This document shows, one piece after another, positions 55,923 through 64,000 of a stretch of 64,000 bases of DNA. Source of the DNA: Delta-02 sp964513565 (lineage in GTDB: Bacteria > Desulfobacterota > Syntrophorhabdia > Syntrophorhabdales > Syntrophorhabdaceae). The notes under the pieces are model-generated. The model was not told the origin of the DNA and did not search any database. It saw only the letters and a program-made list of their open reading frames with translations. The first letter of the stretch is position 1. Every line of letters begins with the position of its first letter. The position numbers and the translations under genes were made by a program. The stretch covers positions 1-64,000 of the forward strand of contig CAZENE010000008.1 of the NCBI GenBank assembly GCA_964513565.1, written 5' to 3'.

Positions 55923-58172
55923 CTAATATTGGGTACCGATTGCAAAATCGAAAAGATTGTCTCTCTCGCTATTTTTAGGATTGAGATTAAATCCGAATTC
56001 CAGGCGAATTGGGCCAAGGGGTGAGAACCAGCGTATGCCTGCTCCTGCTGCAGTCCTCATTCGGAGGCTGTTCCAGCTGTCAAAGCCGGCGCCAGTGTCA
56101 AAGAAGAGAACACCTTTTACAGCCGCTGGTTTGTAAATGGGGAAGATCCATTCGAAATTATAGAACATTTGATTCTTGGCGCCGATAGGTTCGTCGTTCT
56201 CATCCATCGGTCCCGCTTCTCCGTAGCGAAAACCGCGTATCGAGTTGAGGCCGCCGACATAAAATTTCTCGGTGATAGGGACATCCTTGCCGCCGTACCC
56301 TCCGATAGTACCCATCGTTCCTTTGAGGAAGAACGCGCTGTCCATGAATTTGACCGGTATATATCTGCCATAATACCCTGTAATGCTCACGAAATTATTG
56401 TCGCCGCCAAAAGGCCCGCCGGCTGTTTCCAGGACGACGCCGGCGTTGTCCCCCTTCGTCGGGTTCATGATATCATCTATCGTGTTCCTGGTAAGAGAAA
56501 AGATCATGCTGCTTGTAAGGCTTGTTCCTTCCTGTTCCTTGATATAAGTACTGGCGTCATCGGCAATATCGGTAACCTCCACATTTTCGAGGCGATATTT
56601 AATAGTGCCCTTGACGTAGTCGGTCAACGGTTTGATAAGCGCAATGTTGCCGCCTGTTCTCTTGTAATCATACGTGTCCATATAGCGCTTGAAGTTGAAA
56701 ATGCTGGCCCCGACAGAGAGATTTTTGTCGAATATGTATGGCTCGAGGTATGACAGCCTGAACTCGTTCGTATAGCTGCTGAGGGCCGCCTCAAGGGATA
56801 CCCTTCTTCCTGTCCCGAAGAAATTTTCTTCGGATATGGACCCTGACACGATGACCTTTTCATACGTGCTGTAACCGGCGCCGACACTGAACGTTCCGGT
56901 CGGCTTTTCCTCGACGGACAGATCGACATTCACCTTTTTAGGATCCTCGGTTTTCACGATCTTGAAATCGGTATCCTTAAAAAATGTGGTGTTCTTCAGT
57001 TTTCTTTTACTTTCTTTGATGTTGCTGATGGAGAAACGATCGCCTTCGGCAAATTTCAGCTCCCGCCGGACAACTTTGTCCCGGGTCCTTGTGTTGCCAA
57101 CGATGTTCACCCTGTTAAAATATACTTCCTGATTCTTTGCGATGATGAAGCTGGTATTGACTATATGGTTGTCGTCATCGATAGTCGTCGTGGGCGAAAC
57201 ATCGGCAAAAGCGTATCCCATATCCTGATAGATATCGGTAATTGTCAATACGTCTTCGTAAAAGACCGTGGTCCTGAATAACTGGCCCGGCTGTGTCTTT
57301 ATCCTCTTGCGAAGCTCCTCCGGGGGGATGATCATGTCACCGGCGAATTCCACCGTGCCTACCTTATGGATGACGCCTTCTTCGATCGGCGTTGTGATCG
57401 TGATGGTTTTGCCGTCCTTGGACATCGCGACATCGGGAACCCCCACCTGGACTTTGGTGTACCCGTTATCATGGTAGAAAGCCTCGAGGTTCCTGCGGTC
57501 CTGGGTCAGCGTGTCCTCATCGAGAATGCCGGAGCCGGTAAACCAGGATAATAAGCCTTTTTCCTTGGTCTGCATATACTTTTTTAACGTACCGTCTTTA
57601 AAATGCTTATTCCCCGTAAAAGTGATCTTCCTGACATATGACTGCTGAGGTTCGTCAATAACAAAGGTAACTGTCGCATCATATTTTTCACCATAGTCGA
57701 TATCGTATGTGACCTTGGTGGAATAGTACCCTTTGCTGGCATAAAACTTTCTGATCTCGTCCATGCTTTCTTTGACTTTTTCAATATTGAGGACGGTGCC
57801 GGTCTTGACCTTTACCTTATCGATAAGGTCGTCCGTTTTTACTTTCTTGTTCCCTGATACCAGGATTGACTGGACGGGAGGCCTTTCAATGACCACGAAG
57901 GTAATGTCTTTCCCTTTTTCAGAATCGCCGATGTCGATCTGGACATCACTGAAAAAGCCGGTCTTATAAATATTTTTCATATCCTCGCGAATTTTATCGA
58001 GGTTATAGGCGTCACCCTCTTTGGTCTTTATATTGCTTGTGATGACTGCCGTGTCGACCCGTTCGTTTCCTGTAACGCCGACCATTGAAACCCGTTCGGT
58101 TTCCTGGGCGAATAACATGAAAGGAATGCATAGGATCAGCAGGGAGAGGACGAGGCCTTTCAATTTTTTCAT
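55923..58172 (-). CDS. bamA: Outer membrane protein assembly factor BamA
   Basis: A 749-residue Omp85 protein. A signal peptide (residues 1-22, ending MLFAQ) is followed by five POTRA domains (about 25-350). The barrel (about 370-749) has the loop-6 signature FYVGGLNSIRGFRYGEAGP with the VRGF-like motif, and the C-terminal beta signal ends FDFAIGTQY. It is the essential insertase for outer-membrane proteins. First gene of the minus-strand lipid A/outer-membrane operon, 12 bp ahead of skp. Distinct from the TamA paralogue at 10564-12372, which has three POTRA domains. Confidence 0.96.
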   Translation of the reverse strand: MKKLKGLVLSLLILCIPFMLFAQETERVSMVGVTGNERVDTAVITSNIKTKEGDAYNLDKIREDMKNIYKTGFFSDVQIDIGDSEKGKDITFVVIERPPVQSILVSGNKKVKTDDLIDKVKVKTGTVLNIEKVKESMDEIRKFYASKGYYSTKVTYDIDYGEKYDATVTFVIDEPQQSYVRKITFTGNKHFKDGTLKKYMQTKEKGLLSWFTGSGILDEDTLTQDRRNLEAFYHDNGYTKVQVGVPDVAMSKDGKTITITTPIEEGVIHKVGTVEFAGDMIIPPEELRKRIKTQPGQLFRTTVFYEDVLTITDIYQDMGYAFADVSPTTTIDDDNHIVNTSFIIAKNQEVYFNRVNIVGNTRTRDKVVRRELKFAEGDRFSISNIKESKRKLKNTTFFKDTDFKIVKTEDPKKVNVDLSVEEKPTGTFSVGAGYSTYEKVIVSGSISEENFFGTGRRVSLEAALSSYTNEFRLSYLEPYIFDKNLSVGASIFNFKRYMDTYDYKRTGGNIALIKPLTDYVKGTIKYRLENVEVTDIADDASTYIKEQEGTSLTSSMIFSLTRNTIDDIMNPTKGDNAGVVLETAGGPFGGDNNFVSITGYYGRYIPVKFMDSAFFLKGTMGTIGGYGGKDVPITEKFYVGGLNSIRGFRYGEAGPMDENDEPIGAKNQMFYNFEWIFPIYKPAAVKGVLFFDTGAGFDSWNSLRMRTAAGAGIRWFSPLGPIRLEFGFNLNPKNSERDNLFDFAIGTQY

Positions 58173-58241
58173 ATGATTGCAAAATTACCAAAAAAACATC
58201 TCTTTTGTAAAGGTAAAAAAACCAATTACGATTTATGGTGT

Positions 58242-58916
58242 TTATCGGGACCGGGTGACGCCCTTTTTCTGGCAGATGCCCAAGAGGCGGCATTCGCTGC
58301 ATTTCGGGGACAGGGGGGTGCATATCCTTTGGCCGAATGTGACAAGCAGGATGTTATAGATGATCCAGTATTTCGGGGGCAGCACTTTTCTGAGTTCGTC
58401 CTCGGTCTGAGCGGGGGTCTTGGTCGACACGCTCCCGAGTCTGTTCGAGATCCTGTGGACATGGGTATCGACGCAAATGCCGGGTTTCCCGTATCCTTCG
58501 GTAACGACAAGGTTTGCCGTCTTGCGTCCTATCCCGCGTATCGCGATCAGTTCTTCTATCGTATCGGGCACCCGTCCGCCGTGTACGTTGAGGATCACCG
58601 ATGCGACCTCCTTCAGGACGTTCGCCTTGTTTCTGTAAAACCCAACAGGATAAATGAGCTTTTCGAGTTCCGTCTGGGGAATGTCGATAAGGTCTTGCGG
58701 GGTCCTGACGAGCGGCATAAGATTGCGCATGACCTTTTCAGTCGTTTCATCTTTCGTTCTCAAGCTCAGCAGGGTTCCCACCAGGACGATGAACGGGTCT
58801 TTTTTCGTTTCGAGGGACAACCGGGTAACCACCGGCGCCGCCTCCGGATACATACCCTTCAGCACCTTCATCAGTTCATGAAAAGGAAATTGTTCTCTAT
58901 TTTTCCTCTTTACCAT
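58242..58916 (-). CDS. nth: Endonuclease III
   Basis: A 224-residue DNA glycosylase/AP lyase removing oxidised pyrimidines. The helix-hairpin-helix is IAIRGIGRKTANLVV near residues 123-137 with the catalytic Lys; the catalytic Asp is in CVDTHVHRISNRLG near 147-160. The [4Fe-4S] cluster motif C-x6-C-x2-C-x5-C is complete (CTPLSPKCSECRLLGIC). It lies 69 bp upstream of bamA on the same strand and might be co-transcribed with it, though a bamA promoter in the gap is not excluded. Confidence 0.95.
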   Translation of the reverse strand: MVKRKNREQFPFHELMKVLKGMYPEAAPVVTRLSLETKKDPFIVLVGTLLSLRTKDETTEKVMRNLMPLVRTPQDLIDIPQTELEKLIYPVGFYRNKANVLKEVASVILNVHGGRVPDTIEELIAIRGIGRKTANLVVTEGYGKPGICVDTHVHRISNRLGSVSTKTPAQTEDELRKVLPPKYWIIYNILLVTFGQRICTPLSPKCSECRLLGICQKKGVTRSR

Positions 58917-59010
58917 AATTCTTTGCTGAATAATGAAAGCTCCCCAAACCCCTTCTTAAACGCAGGACTTTCAATGTACGCCTCGCGCTTTACGTATTTT
59001 TTATTGCGTT

Positions 59011-59457
59011 TCATGATTCGCGCAAAAACTCCGTTATCCGCAAATCCATTTCTTCTGTATGCGAACCTTCCCAGTATACCCGGCGGCATGACGGGCATAT
59101 TCTGAACTCGTCATGATGATGGTAGACATATTCGGGCACAAAGGGCTCTATATCTAACTTCTTCGCCTCGGCCAGGGGCACGTTGCATTCAATGCACCGG
59201 TTCATAGTTGCCGACCGGTTTATATGCGGCGCGATGTACTCCTTTATCTCGAAAAGTTGTTCCCGCGGGTCGTTGCTGCGGACAATAACGGTTCCGGGAC
59301 GACCTGTTTGCACGGAGCTTTTCGTGAAAAAGAGTCCCTGTCCTTCCATGGGAGGGGCCGGTCTGCCTTCACCCTGCCGCAAGTAAGGAGCGTCGAGCCC
59401 CAGCATCCTTAGGTAGCGGGCGAGCTTGCCAAGCATGACATCACATACGAAAATCAT
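59011..59457 (-). CDS. Mut7-C RNase-domain protein with zinc ribbon
   Basis: A 148-residue protein of the Mut7-C family (PIN-like fold). The N-terminal acidic motif FVCDVMLGKLARYLRMLGLDAPYL is diagnostic, and a conserved TVIVRSNDPREQL block is near 60. The C-terminal part has two Cys pairs (RCIECN near 87, ICPSCRRVYWEGSH near 120) forming a zinc ribbon. RNase activity has been proposed for the domain from its PIN-like fold and from MUT-7 of C. elegans, but the bacterial substrate is unknown. Its start overlaps the mtaD stop by four bases, so it is co-translated with the methylthioadenosine-salvage genes. Confidence 0.88.
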   Translation of the reverse strand: MIFVCDVMLGKLARYLRMLGLDAPYLRQGEGRPAPPMEGQGLFFTKSSVQTGRPGTVIVRSNDPREQLFEIKEYIAPHINRSATMNRCIECNVPLAEAKKLDIEPFVPEYVYHHHDEFRICPSCRRVYWEGSHTEEMDLRITEFLRES

Positions 59458-60710
59458 TTTTTTACCAGATTGTGAGCCGTTTCGGAGGCCCGTGCCATGA
59501 TCTCCTCTTCGCCGGGGACAGTGCGATTCTCCATGAGTACCTCGCCTGCGCAGATGACGGTATCCACCGCGGAGCCGTTCGCTGCGTATACCATGTCGGA
59601 ATATATTTCAAAATTAGGGATAAATTCAGGCCTCTTGAGGTCGATAAGGATGATATCGGGGCTTGCCCCTTCCTCGATCGACCATGTGCCAAGCCGGAAG
59701 ATATCGGCGGCCGTCTGTGTCGCCATTTTGAATGTCTGCCGGGCCGGCAGCATCGTGGGGTCGGATGAAGAGAACTTGGCAAGGAGCGAGGCGAATTTCA
59801 TCGTTTCAAGGATGTCGAGATGATTATTCGATGCGCACCCATCCGTTCCGAAGCAGTAAGGTACCCGGGCATTTTGCACAAGACTGTGGGGGAATATTTT
59901 TTCCACCGCCAGCTTGAGGTTCGAAACGGGAACATGTACGAGTTTTGCTCCGCGTTTTCCCAGGACCTCGACGTCGTTTTTTTCGAGCATGCATCCATGA
60001 CACCCTATATAACGTTCGGACAGGATACCGAGAGAGTCGAGAAACGCTGTCGGGGAAATGCCGTACATTTTATGTGAAAATACCGACTCGTTCTCTGTCT
60101 CCGCAAGATGCATGTGAATGAGGATGTCGTTCTCGGCGGAAAAATCGCGCATCCATTCGAGGCTTTCCCGGGAGACCGTGTATATTGCGTGAGGGCCGAA
60201 TGTGAATGTGGCGTACGGCTCATAGGCCTTCGACAGGGCGTGCAATTCACGGTTGCGGGCGATCTGCTCCCGGCCCTTGCCCTTATCGAACATGTCGATG
60301 AACACGGCGCTGATGAACCCGCGCACTTTCATGTCTCTCACGGCGCGTGCGGTTGCTTCCCAGTGCCAGTACATATCGTTGAACACAGTAATACCGTTCT
60401 TGATCATTTCAAGGCAGGCAAGGCGTGCGCCCCAATAAACGTCGTCGGGGGTGAGTTTTTCCTCAAGCACCCAGATCTTTTCCTCGAGCCACGTCTTGAG
60501 CGGCATGTCGTCGGCGAATCCCCGGAAAAGGGTCATAGCCGCATGGGTATGCCCGTTGATAAAAGCGGGAAGGGCTGCCTTTCTGCGGCCGTCTATGATC
60601 CTGTCTGCAGCACGGTCGCACCCGGGAGACATTTCGACGATCGTGCCGTTTTCTATAAATATACTGGTTACCATTCCTTCGACCAGAACGTTCTTGATCA
60701 GGATATTCAC
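59454..60710 (-). CDS. mtaD: 5-methylthioadenosine/S-adenosylhomocysteine deaminase
   Basis: A 418-residue amidohydrolase that deaminates MTA and SAH to their inosine forms. Metal site PAFINGHTHAAMTLFRGFADDMPLKTWLEEKIW near 50-82, second His in LIHMHLAETE near 195, conserved HGCMLEKNDV near 232 and metal Asp with FGTDGCASNNHLDILETMK near 285-303. Its last four bases overlap the Mut7-C gene and its first four overlap the phosphorylase gene (ATGA), so the three make one unit. Together with the phosphorylase it suggests a route recycling MTA by deamination before or instead of phosphorolysis. Confidence 0.92.
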   Translation of the reverse strand: MNILIKNVLVEGMVTSIFIENGTIVEMSPGCDRAADRIIDGRRKAALPAFINGHTHAAMTLFRGFADDMPLKTWLEEKIWVLEEKLTPDDVYWGARLACLEMIKNGITVFNDMYWHWEATARAVRDMKVRGFISAVFIDMFDKGKGREQIARNRELHALSKAYEPYATFTFGPHAIYTVSRESLEWMRDFSAENDILIHMHLAETENESVFSHKMYGISPTAFLDSLGILSERYIGCHGCMLEKNDVEVLGKRGAKLVHVPVSNLKLAVEKIFPHSLVQNARVPYCFGTDGCASNNHLDILETMKFASLLAKFSSSDPTMLPARQTFKMATQTAADIFRLGTWSIEEGASPDIILIDLKRPEFIPNFEIYSDMVYAANGSAVDTVICAGEVLMENRTVPGEEEIMARASETAHNLVKK

Positions 60711-61402
60711 GCTGCGTTCCTATCTATAAATGTATTAAGTATGTTTTCGATCGTCGACACGTTTTTTGAGACATTTCCAGAAATTTCATGCATGGTAAGA
60801 GGGGTCCTGTGTATCCCGTGACAATAGTTGTCAACCGAGCATATGCTGGCATACGGAAGTCCCACTTCCATTGCAAGGGTAGCCTCCGAGGCCAGGGTCA
60901 TACCAACAATATCCCCGAACTTTTTCAGCATATTGATTTCCGCCCGGGTTTCCAATCGCGGGCCGATCGTCTGAACGTATATCCCGCCCATCTTTACCGA
61001 CCGTGTATGCATGGTGCATATTGCAAAAACTTCACGGGCAAAGGTCTTGTCCATTGCAGGTATCATGAAACGGGCCTCATTATCGAAAAATGTTTCTATA
61101 TGCCAGGGACAGACGAAATCGTCGGGAATGATAAGGGTGCCCGGTTTGATTGTGCTTTTGAGGCTGCCTACGGAATTGACGGCCAATATCTTCTGCGCTC
61201 CCAGCTCTTTAAGGGCTGCGATGTTCGCCTTATGACCGATCCTGTGGGGCGGCAGGCAGGGATCCCCATGCCTCTGCAGGAATATCGCGTTGCCGGACGT
61301 TCTTACAACAACTGTCCCGAATTGCGTCGTGACATTACCTTCGCACCATTCGGCAAACACAGCCGTGTCAAGAAGTGACGTACCACCGATAATAGCATAC
61401 AT
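60707..61402 (-). CDS. mtnP: MTAP-family purine nucleoside / methylthioadenosine phosphorylase
   Basis: A 231-residue phosphorylase of the PNP/MTAP superfamily, splitting methylthioadenosine or methylthioinosine (or purine nucleosides) with phosphate. Motifs: phosphate-binding GGTSLLD (6-12), FLQRHGDPCLPPHRIGHKANIAALKELGAQKILAVNSVGSL near 46-86 and the late MTLASEATLAMEVGLPYASICSVDNYCHGI near 168-197. The base-contact residue is Asp in VDNY, which suits 6-oxopurines; with the adjacent deaminase a methylthioinosine substrate is attractive but inferred. It is 25-50 residues shorter than many MTAPs. Confidence 0.87.
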   Translation of the reverse strand: MYAIIGGTSLLDTAVFAEWCEGNVTTQFGTVVVRTSGNAIFLQRHGDPCLPPHRIGHKANIAALKELGAQKILAVNSVGSLKSTIKPGTLIIPDDFVCPWHIETFFDNEARFMIPAMDKTFAREVFAICTMHTRSVKMGGIYVQTIGPRLETRAEINMLKKFGDIVGMTLASEATLAMEVGLPYASICSVDNYCHGIHRTPLTMHEISGNVSKNVSTIENILNTFIDRNAA

Positions 61403-61604
61403 ACCGTATGTTTCTACCGGTAAAGGCCAAATGAGTCAATAAAAATAATAGTTCCACCCTCCGTTCCGTGTTCTGCGTTCTGCATTCATCCGTTGACATA
61501 GAACGAGACGTAGAACATAGGTCGCAAGTGCCGCGACATGGTTGACTGAATGAACCATTGCAATACTCTTCACAGGAAGGATGGCGGGAGGGGAAGGACC
61601 TGCT

Positions 61605-63614
61605 CTATTTCGCCTTTTTTATCATTTCCAAAAACTCCTCCTCGGTAAGCACCCTTATTCCCAGCTGACGCGCTTTGTTGAGTTTTGAACCGGCTTCCTC
61701 GCCCGCTACCACGTAATTGACCTTTTTGCTTACCGAGGAAGCGGTTTTGGCGCCGAGTTCCTCGACAGTGACCCGGACCAGGTCGCGTGACATCGAGGCA
61801 AGCGAACCGGTGAATACGAATGTTTGCCCGGCGAGGGGTTTGTCGCGTTTCTGTTCGTACTCAAGTACAACCCCGGCTGCAAGGATGCGCTCTATTGTCT
61901 GCCTGTTCTTGGGGTCACGGAAGAATGTCGTGATACTGTTTGCGGCTTCAGACCCTATTTCGGGAATGGCGATCAGGGTGCCGGCGTCCGCGGCCATCAG
62001 GTCATCTATCGACCTGAAACGCCCGGCAAGGAGCCCCGATACATGCTCGCCCACCTGACGGATGCCCAGCGCATAGATAAATCGTGCAAACGGGCGCTTT
62101 TTCGATGCCTCGATCGCATCCATGATATTTTGCGCCGACCTGTCGGCCATGCGGTCCATACCGGCAAGGGTTTCCTTTTTAAGAAAATACAGGTCAGAGA
62201 CATCACGTATGGTCCCACGGTCGACGAGCTGCTCGATCAATTTCGTGCCCAGCCCGTCGATGTCCATGGCGCGTTTTGACGCGAAATGCTCGATGGTCCC
62301 TTTGATCTGTGCGGGGCAGCTGATATTGACGCATCGCCGTATCGCCTCACCAGGGGGCCTTACCACGGGTTCGTCGCAGACGGGACAGCTCGAGGGCATC
62401 CGGAAGGGCTCGTTCCGTCCCGGCCTGTCCGGGTCAATGACCCGTACGACCTCGGGGATAACATCACCGGCGCGTGTCACTATGACGGAATCTCCGACCC
62501 TGACGTCCTTGCGTGCGATCTCGTCCTCATTGTGCAGTGTAGCCCTTGAGACCTCGACCCCTCCCACAATGACCGGCTTGAGGAAAGCGACCGGGGTCAG
62601 TGCGCCGGTCCGCCCGACGCTGACCATGATATCGTCGACCGTCGTCGTTTCTTCCTGGGACTCAAACTTGAAGGCAATGGCCCATCGGGGGGAACGGGAC
62701 ACGGTGCCGAGGTCGGACTGGTAATCCACCCTGTTCACTTTCATGACGGTCCCGTCGATCTCATACGGCATATCTTCCCGGATCGACCGTATAAAGTTGT
62801 AATGAGCGATCACCTCGTCAATCGAACGGCATAGTTTGACATAGGGATTTACCCTGAATCCCCATTTCTGGAGATGGAGCAGGAGATCCATATGGGTTGA
62901 AAAGCCGGTTCCCGAGATCCGCCCCATGCCGTAACAGAACACATTTAATTTTCTCCGGGCGGTGATCTTCGGGTCCAGCTGCCGAATGGACCCGGCCGCG
63001 GCATTTCTCGGGTTCGCGAAGAGCGCCTCTCCCGTAATTTCGCGCTCCGAGTTGAGGGCAAGAAATTCTTTTTTTCCCATGTAAACCTCTCCGCGGATCT
63101 CGAGGCGCTCAGGTACGGGAATTTCATCCGGGCGCAGCCGGATCGGGACGGCCCGTATTGTTCTCAAATTCCGGGTGACATCTTCGCCGACATACCCGTC
63201 GCCTCGCGTTGAGCCAAGGGTAAAGATGCCGTCAACATAGACGAGTTCTACCGCGAGCCCGTCTATCTTTACCTCCATTACATATTCGATCTCCCCGGTA
63301 CCGAGGGTCTTCACGACACGTTTATGGAAATCACGAACTTCTTCTTCCGCCATCGCGTTCTGGAGGCTCAGCATGGGAACGGTGTGCGGCACGGTGGTGA
63401 AAGCCTCGAGGGGCTCCGCTCCGACCCTTTGGGTAGGAGAATTGGGATCGGCAAATTCCGGATTTTCCGATTCAAGGCGTGCAAGTTCGCCAAGGAGCCT
63501 GTCATATTCCTGGTCAGTGATGACAGGGTCGTCTAGCACGTAGTACCGGTAATTGTGGTAATCCAGCTCTTTCCTGAGCCGTGCTATCTTTTCACCGAGA
63601 GTTTCCTTTTCCAT
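61605..63614 (-). CDS. ligA: NAD-dependent DNA ligase
   Basis: A 669-residue LigA sealing nicks with NAD as adenylate donor. Domains in order: Ia (DYHNYRYYVLDDPVITDQEYD, 18-38), adenylation domain with the active Lys in VMEVKIDGLA (Lys116), OB fold (VGRTGALTPVAFLKPV), four-Cys zinc finger (CPVCDEPVVRPPGEAIRRC, then C), HhH array and a C-terminal BRCT domain (about 590-669: GQTFVFTGSLASMSRDLV). Complete and of normal length. Convergent neighbour genes are absent; 200 bp separates it from mtnP downstream, with no clear terminator seen. Confidence 0.97.
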   Translation of the reverse strand: MEKETLGEKIARLRKELDYHNYRYYVLDDPVITDQEYDRLLGELARLESENPEFADPNSPTQRVGAEPLEAFTTVPHTVPMLSLQNAMAEEEVRDFHKRVVKTLGTGEIEYVMEVKIDGLAVELVYVDGIFTLGSTRGDGYVGEDVTRNLRTIRAVPIRLRPDEIPVPERLEIRGEVYMGKKEFLALNSEREITGEALFANPRNAAAGSIRQLDPKITARRKLNVFCYGMGRISGTGFSTHMDLLLHLQKWGFRVNPYVKLCRSIDEVIAHYNFIRSIREDMPYEIDGTVMKVNRVDYQSDLGTVSRSPRWAIAFKFESQEETTTVDDIMVSVGRTGALTPVAFLKPVIVGGVEVSRATLHNEDEIARKDVRVGDSVIVTRAGDVIPEVVRVIDPDRPGRNEPFRMPSSCPVCDEPVVRPPGEAIRRCVNISCPAQIKGTIEHFASKRAMDIDGLGTKLIEQLVDRGTIRDVSDLYFLKKETLAGMDRMADRSAQNIMDAIEASKKRPFARFIYALGIRQVGEHVSGLLAGRFRSIDDLMAADAGTLIAIPEIGSEAANSITTFFRDPKNRQTIERILAAGVVLEYEQKRDKPLAGQTFVFTGSLASMSRDLVRVTVEELGAKTASSVSKKVNYVVAGEEAGSKLNKARQLGIRVLTEEEFLEMIKKAK

Positions 63615-63826
63615 CCTGGCCGATCACCTGCCTCACCGGAATATGCCCGCGACGCGCGTGCAACGATATCTGAATTTTAACATAACTGGCAGCAAATCTA
63701 TTATGAATTCAACCTGGGCTCGATATGGTGCGCGATGTATCCGGATATTTCTCGCAACAAAATTGCCTGTAAAGGGTTTGCCCTGTTTTGGCGATAATAA
63801 TGACAACTGGTAGAAAAGGGATAAGG

Positions 63827-64000
63827 ATGGATCTTTACAGGACGGGGAAAAGAAAAGGGCATAGTTTGGGTCTGTGCTTTGTTTTTATCCTGGTATCAGG
63901 TCTCATTGCGCTGATATCTCTTGCCCATGCCGAAGGACCCGCGCCACAGACCCCTGCCGACCTTGTTCAACTGCCTATAGAGCAATTAATGGGGGTAGAC
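63827..64000 (+). CDS. TonB-dependent-receptor-like protein, N-terminal part only
   Basis: The first 58 codons of a gene that runs off the window. GGGATAAGG precedes the ATG. Residues 1-36 are a signal peptide (basic start LYRTGKRKGH, hydrophobic core, cleavage after ISLAHA). The mature start PADLVQLPIEQLMGVD matches the short D-L-x-x-L-P-I/L-E-x-L-M-x-x-x motif that precedes the plug domain in many TonB-dependent receptors of this group of bacteria. Plug and barrel are not visible, so the class and ligand are unknown. It is divergent from ligA; the 210-bp gap shows no clear riboswitch. Confidence 0.65.
   Translation, partial: MDLYRTGKRKGHSLGLCFVFILVSGLIALISLAHAEGPAPQTPADLVQLPIEQLMGVD

Noticed and set aside
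61403..61604. SAM- or SAH-type riboswitch upstream of the methylthioadenosine genes
   Set aside because: Searched by eye for the conserved cores and found nothing convincing.
63615..63826. Cobalamin-type riboswitch before the TonB-receptor-like gene
   Set aside because: No B12-box-like conserved core seen, and the gap is short.
1..64000. tRNA, rRNA or CRISPR features
   Set aside because: No cloverleaf T-arm pattern, rRNA segment or regularly spaced repeat array was seen on either strand.

Overview
The window looks like a chromosomal segment of a Gram-negative anaerobe of the Desulfobacterota type (former deltaproteobacteria; a Syntrophorhabdus-like lineage is a guess). This rests on a full outer-membrane and lipid A toolkit (tamAB, bamA-skp-lpxD-fabZ-lpxA-lpxB-msbA-waaA), a roughly 995-residue PurL, a DUF39 homocysteine-biosynthesis protein, a Mut7-C protein and a pan RNA hairpin upstream of panB. 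No species is assigned. There are no rRNA or tRNA genes and no CRISPR array.

Layout. 1-4020 is a worn accessory island: two different degraded IS21-type istB remnants flank an AbiE-type toxin-antitoxin pair, toxin gene first, with a promoter embedded in an imperfect palindrome. 4060-6342 holds elyC, a frameshifted RcnB/CigR-like secreted protein and a small coiled-coil protein. 6659-12998 (minus) is tamA-tamB plus a small lipoprotein. 13432-17209 (plus) is a TIM-barrel isomerase-like gene coupled to a PurS-PurL-like purL, ending in a 23-bp perfect bidirectional terminator. 17339-23863 (minus) carries panBCD behind a pan hairpin and terminator, a zinc-ribbon/MBL-fold/PP-loop group, a DUF39 gene with its own attenuator-like leader, and tsaB.

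23177-30302 (minus) is the long housekeeping run rpsB-tsf-pyrH-frr-uppS-cdsA-dxr-rseP-tsaB, joining translation, UMP supply, isoprenoid, phospholipid and envelope functions. 30549-37889 is mixed: a PAS-only protein, a 42-residue basic ORF coupled to a radical SAM gene, a DUF6569-like gene next to an ERCC4-nuclease gene, and a cobA-hemD fusion whose promoter predicts a nearly leaderless mRNA. 38099-46028 is the alpha-2-macroglobulin/PbpC pair, followed by a cold-shock gene.

46658-58172 (minus) is the lipid A/outer-membrane operon bamA-skp-lpxD-fabZ-lpxA-Gfo/Idh-lpxB-msbA-DUF374-waaA-mazG. It has two oddities: a GnnA-like dehydrogenase without its aminotransferase partner, and a frameshift in an A9 run of the DUF374 acyltransferase. 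58242-63614 (minus) carries nth, a Mut7-C protein, mtaD, an MTA/purine phosphorylase and ligA. The window ends in the signal peptide region of a TonB-dependent-receptor-like gene.

All calls come from reading the sequence and remembered family knowledge. No search or folding program was run, so promoter, terminator and RNA calls are pattern-based predictions.
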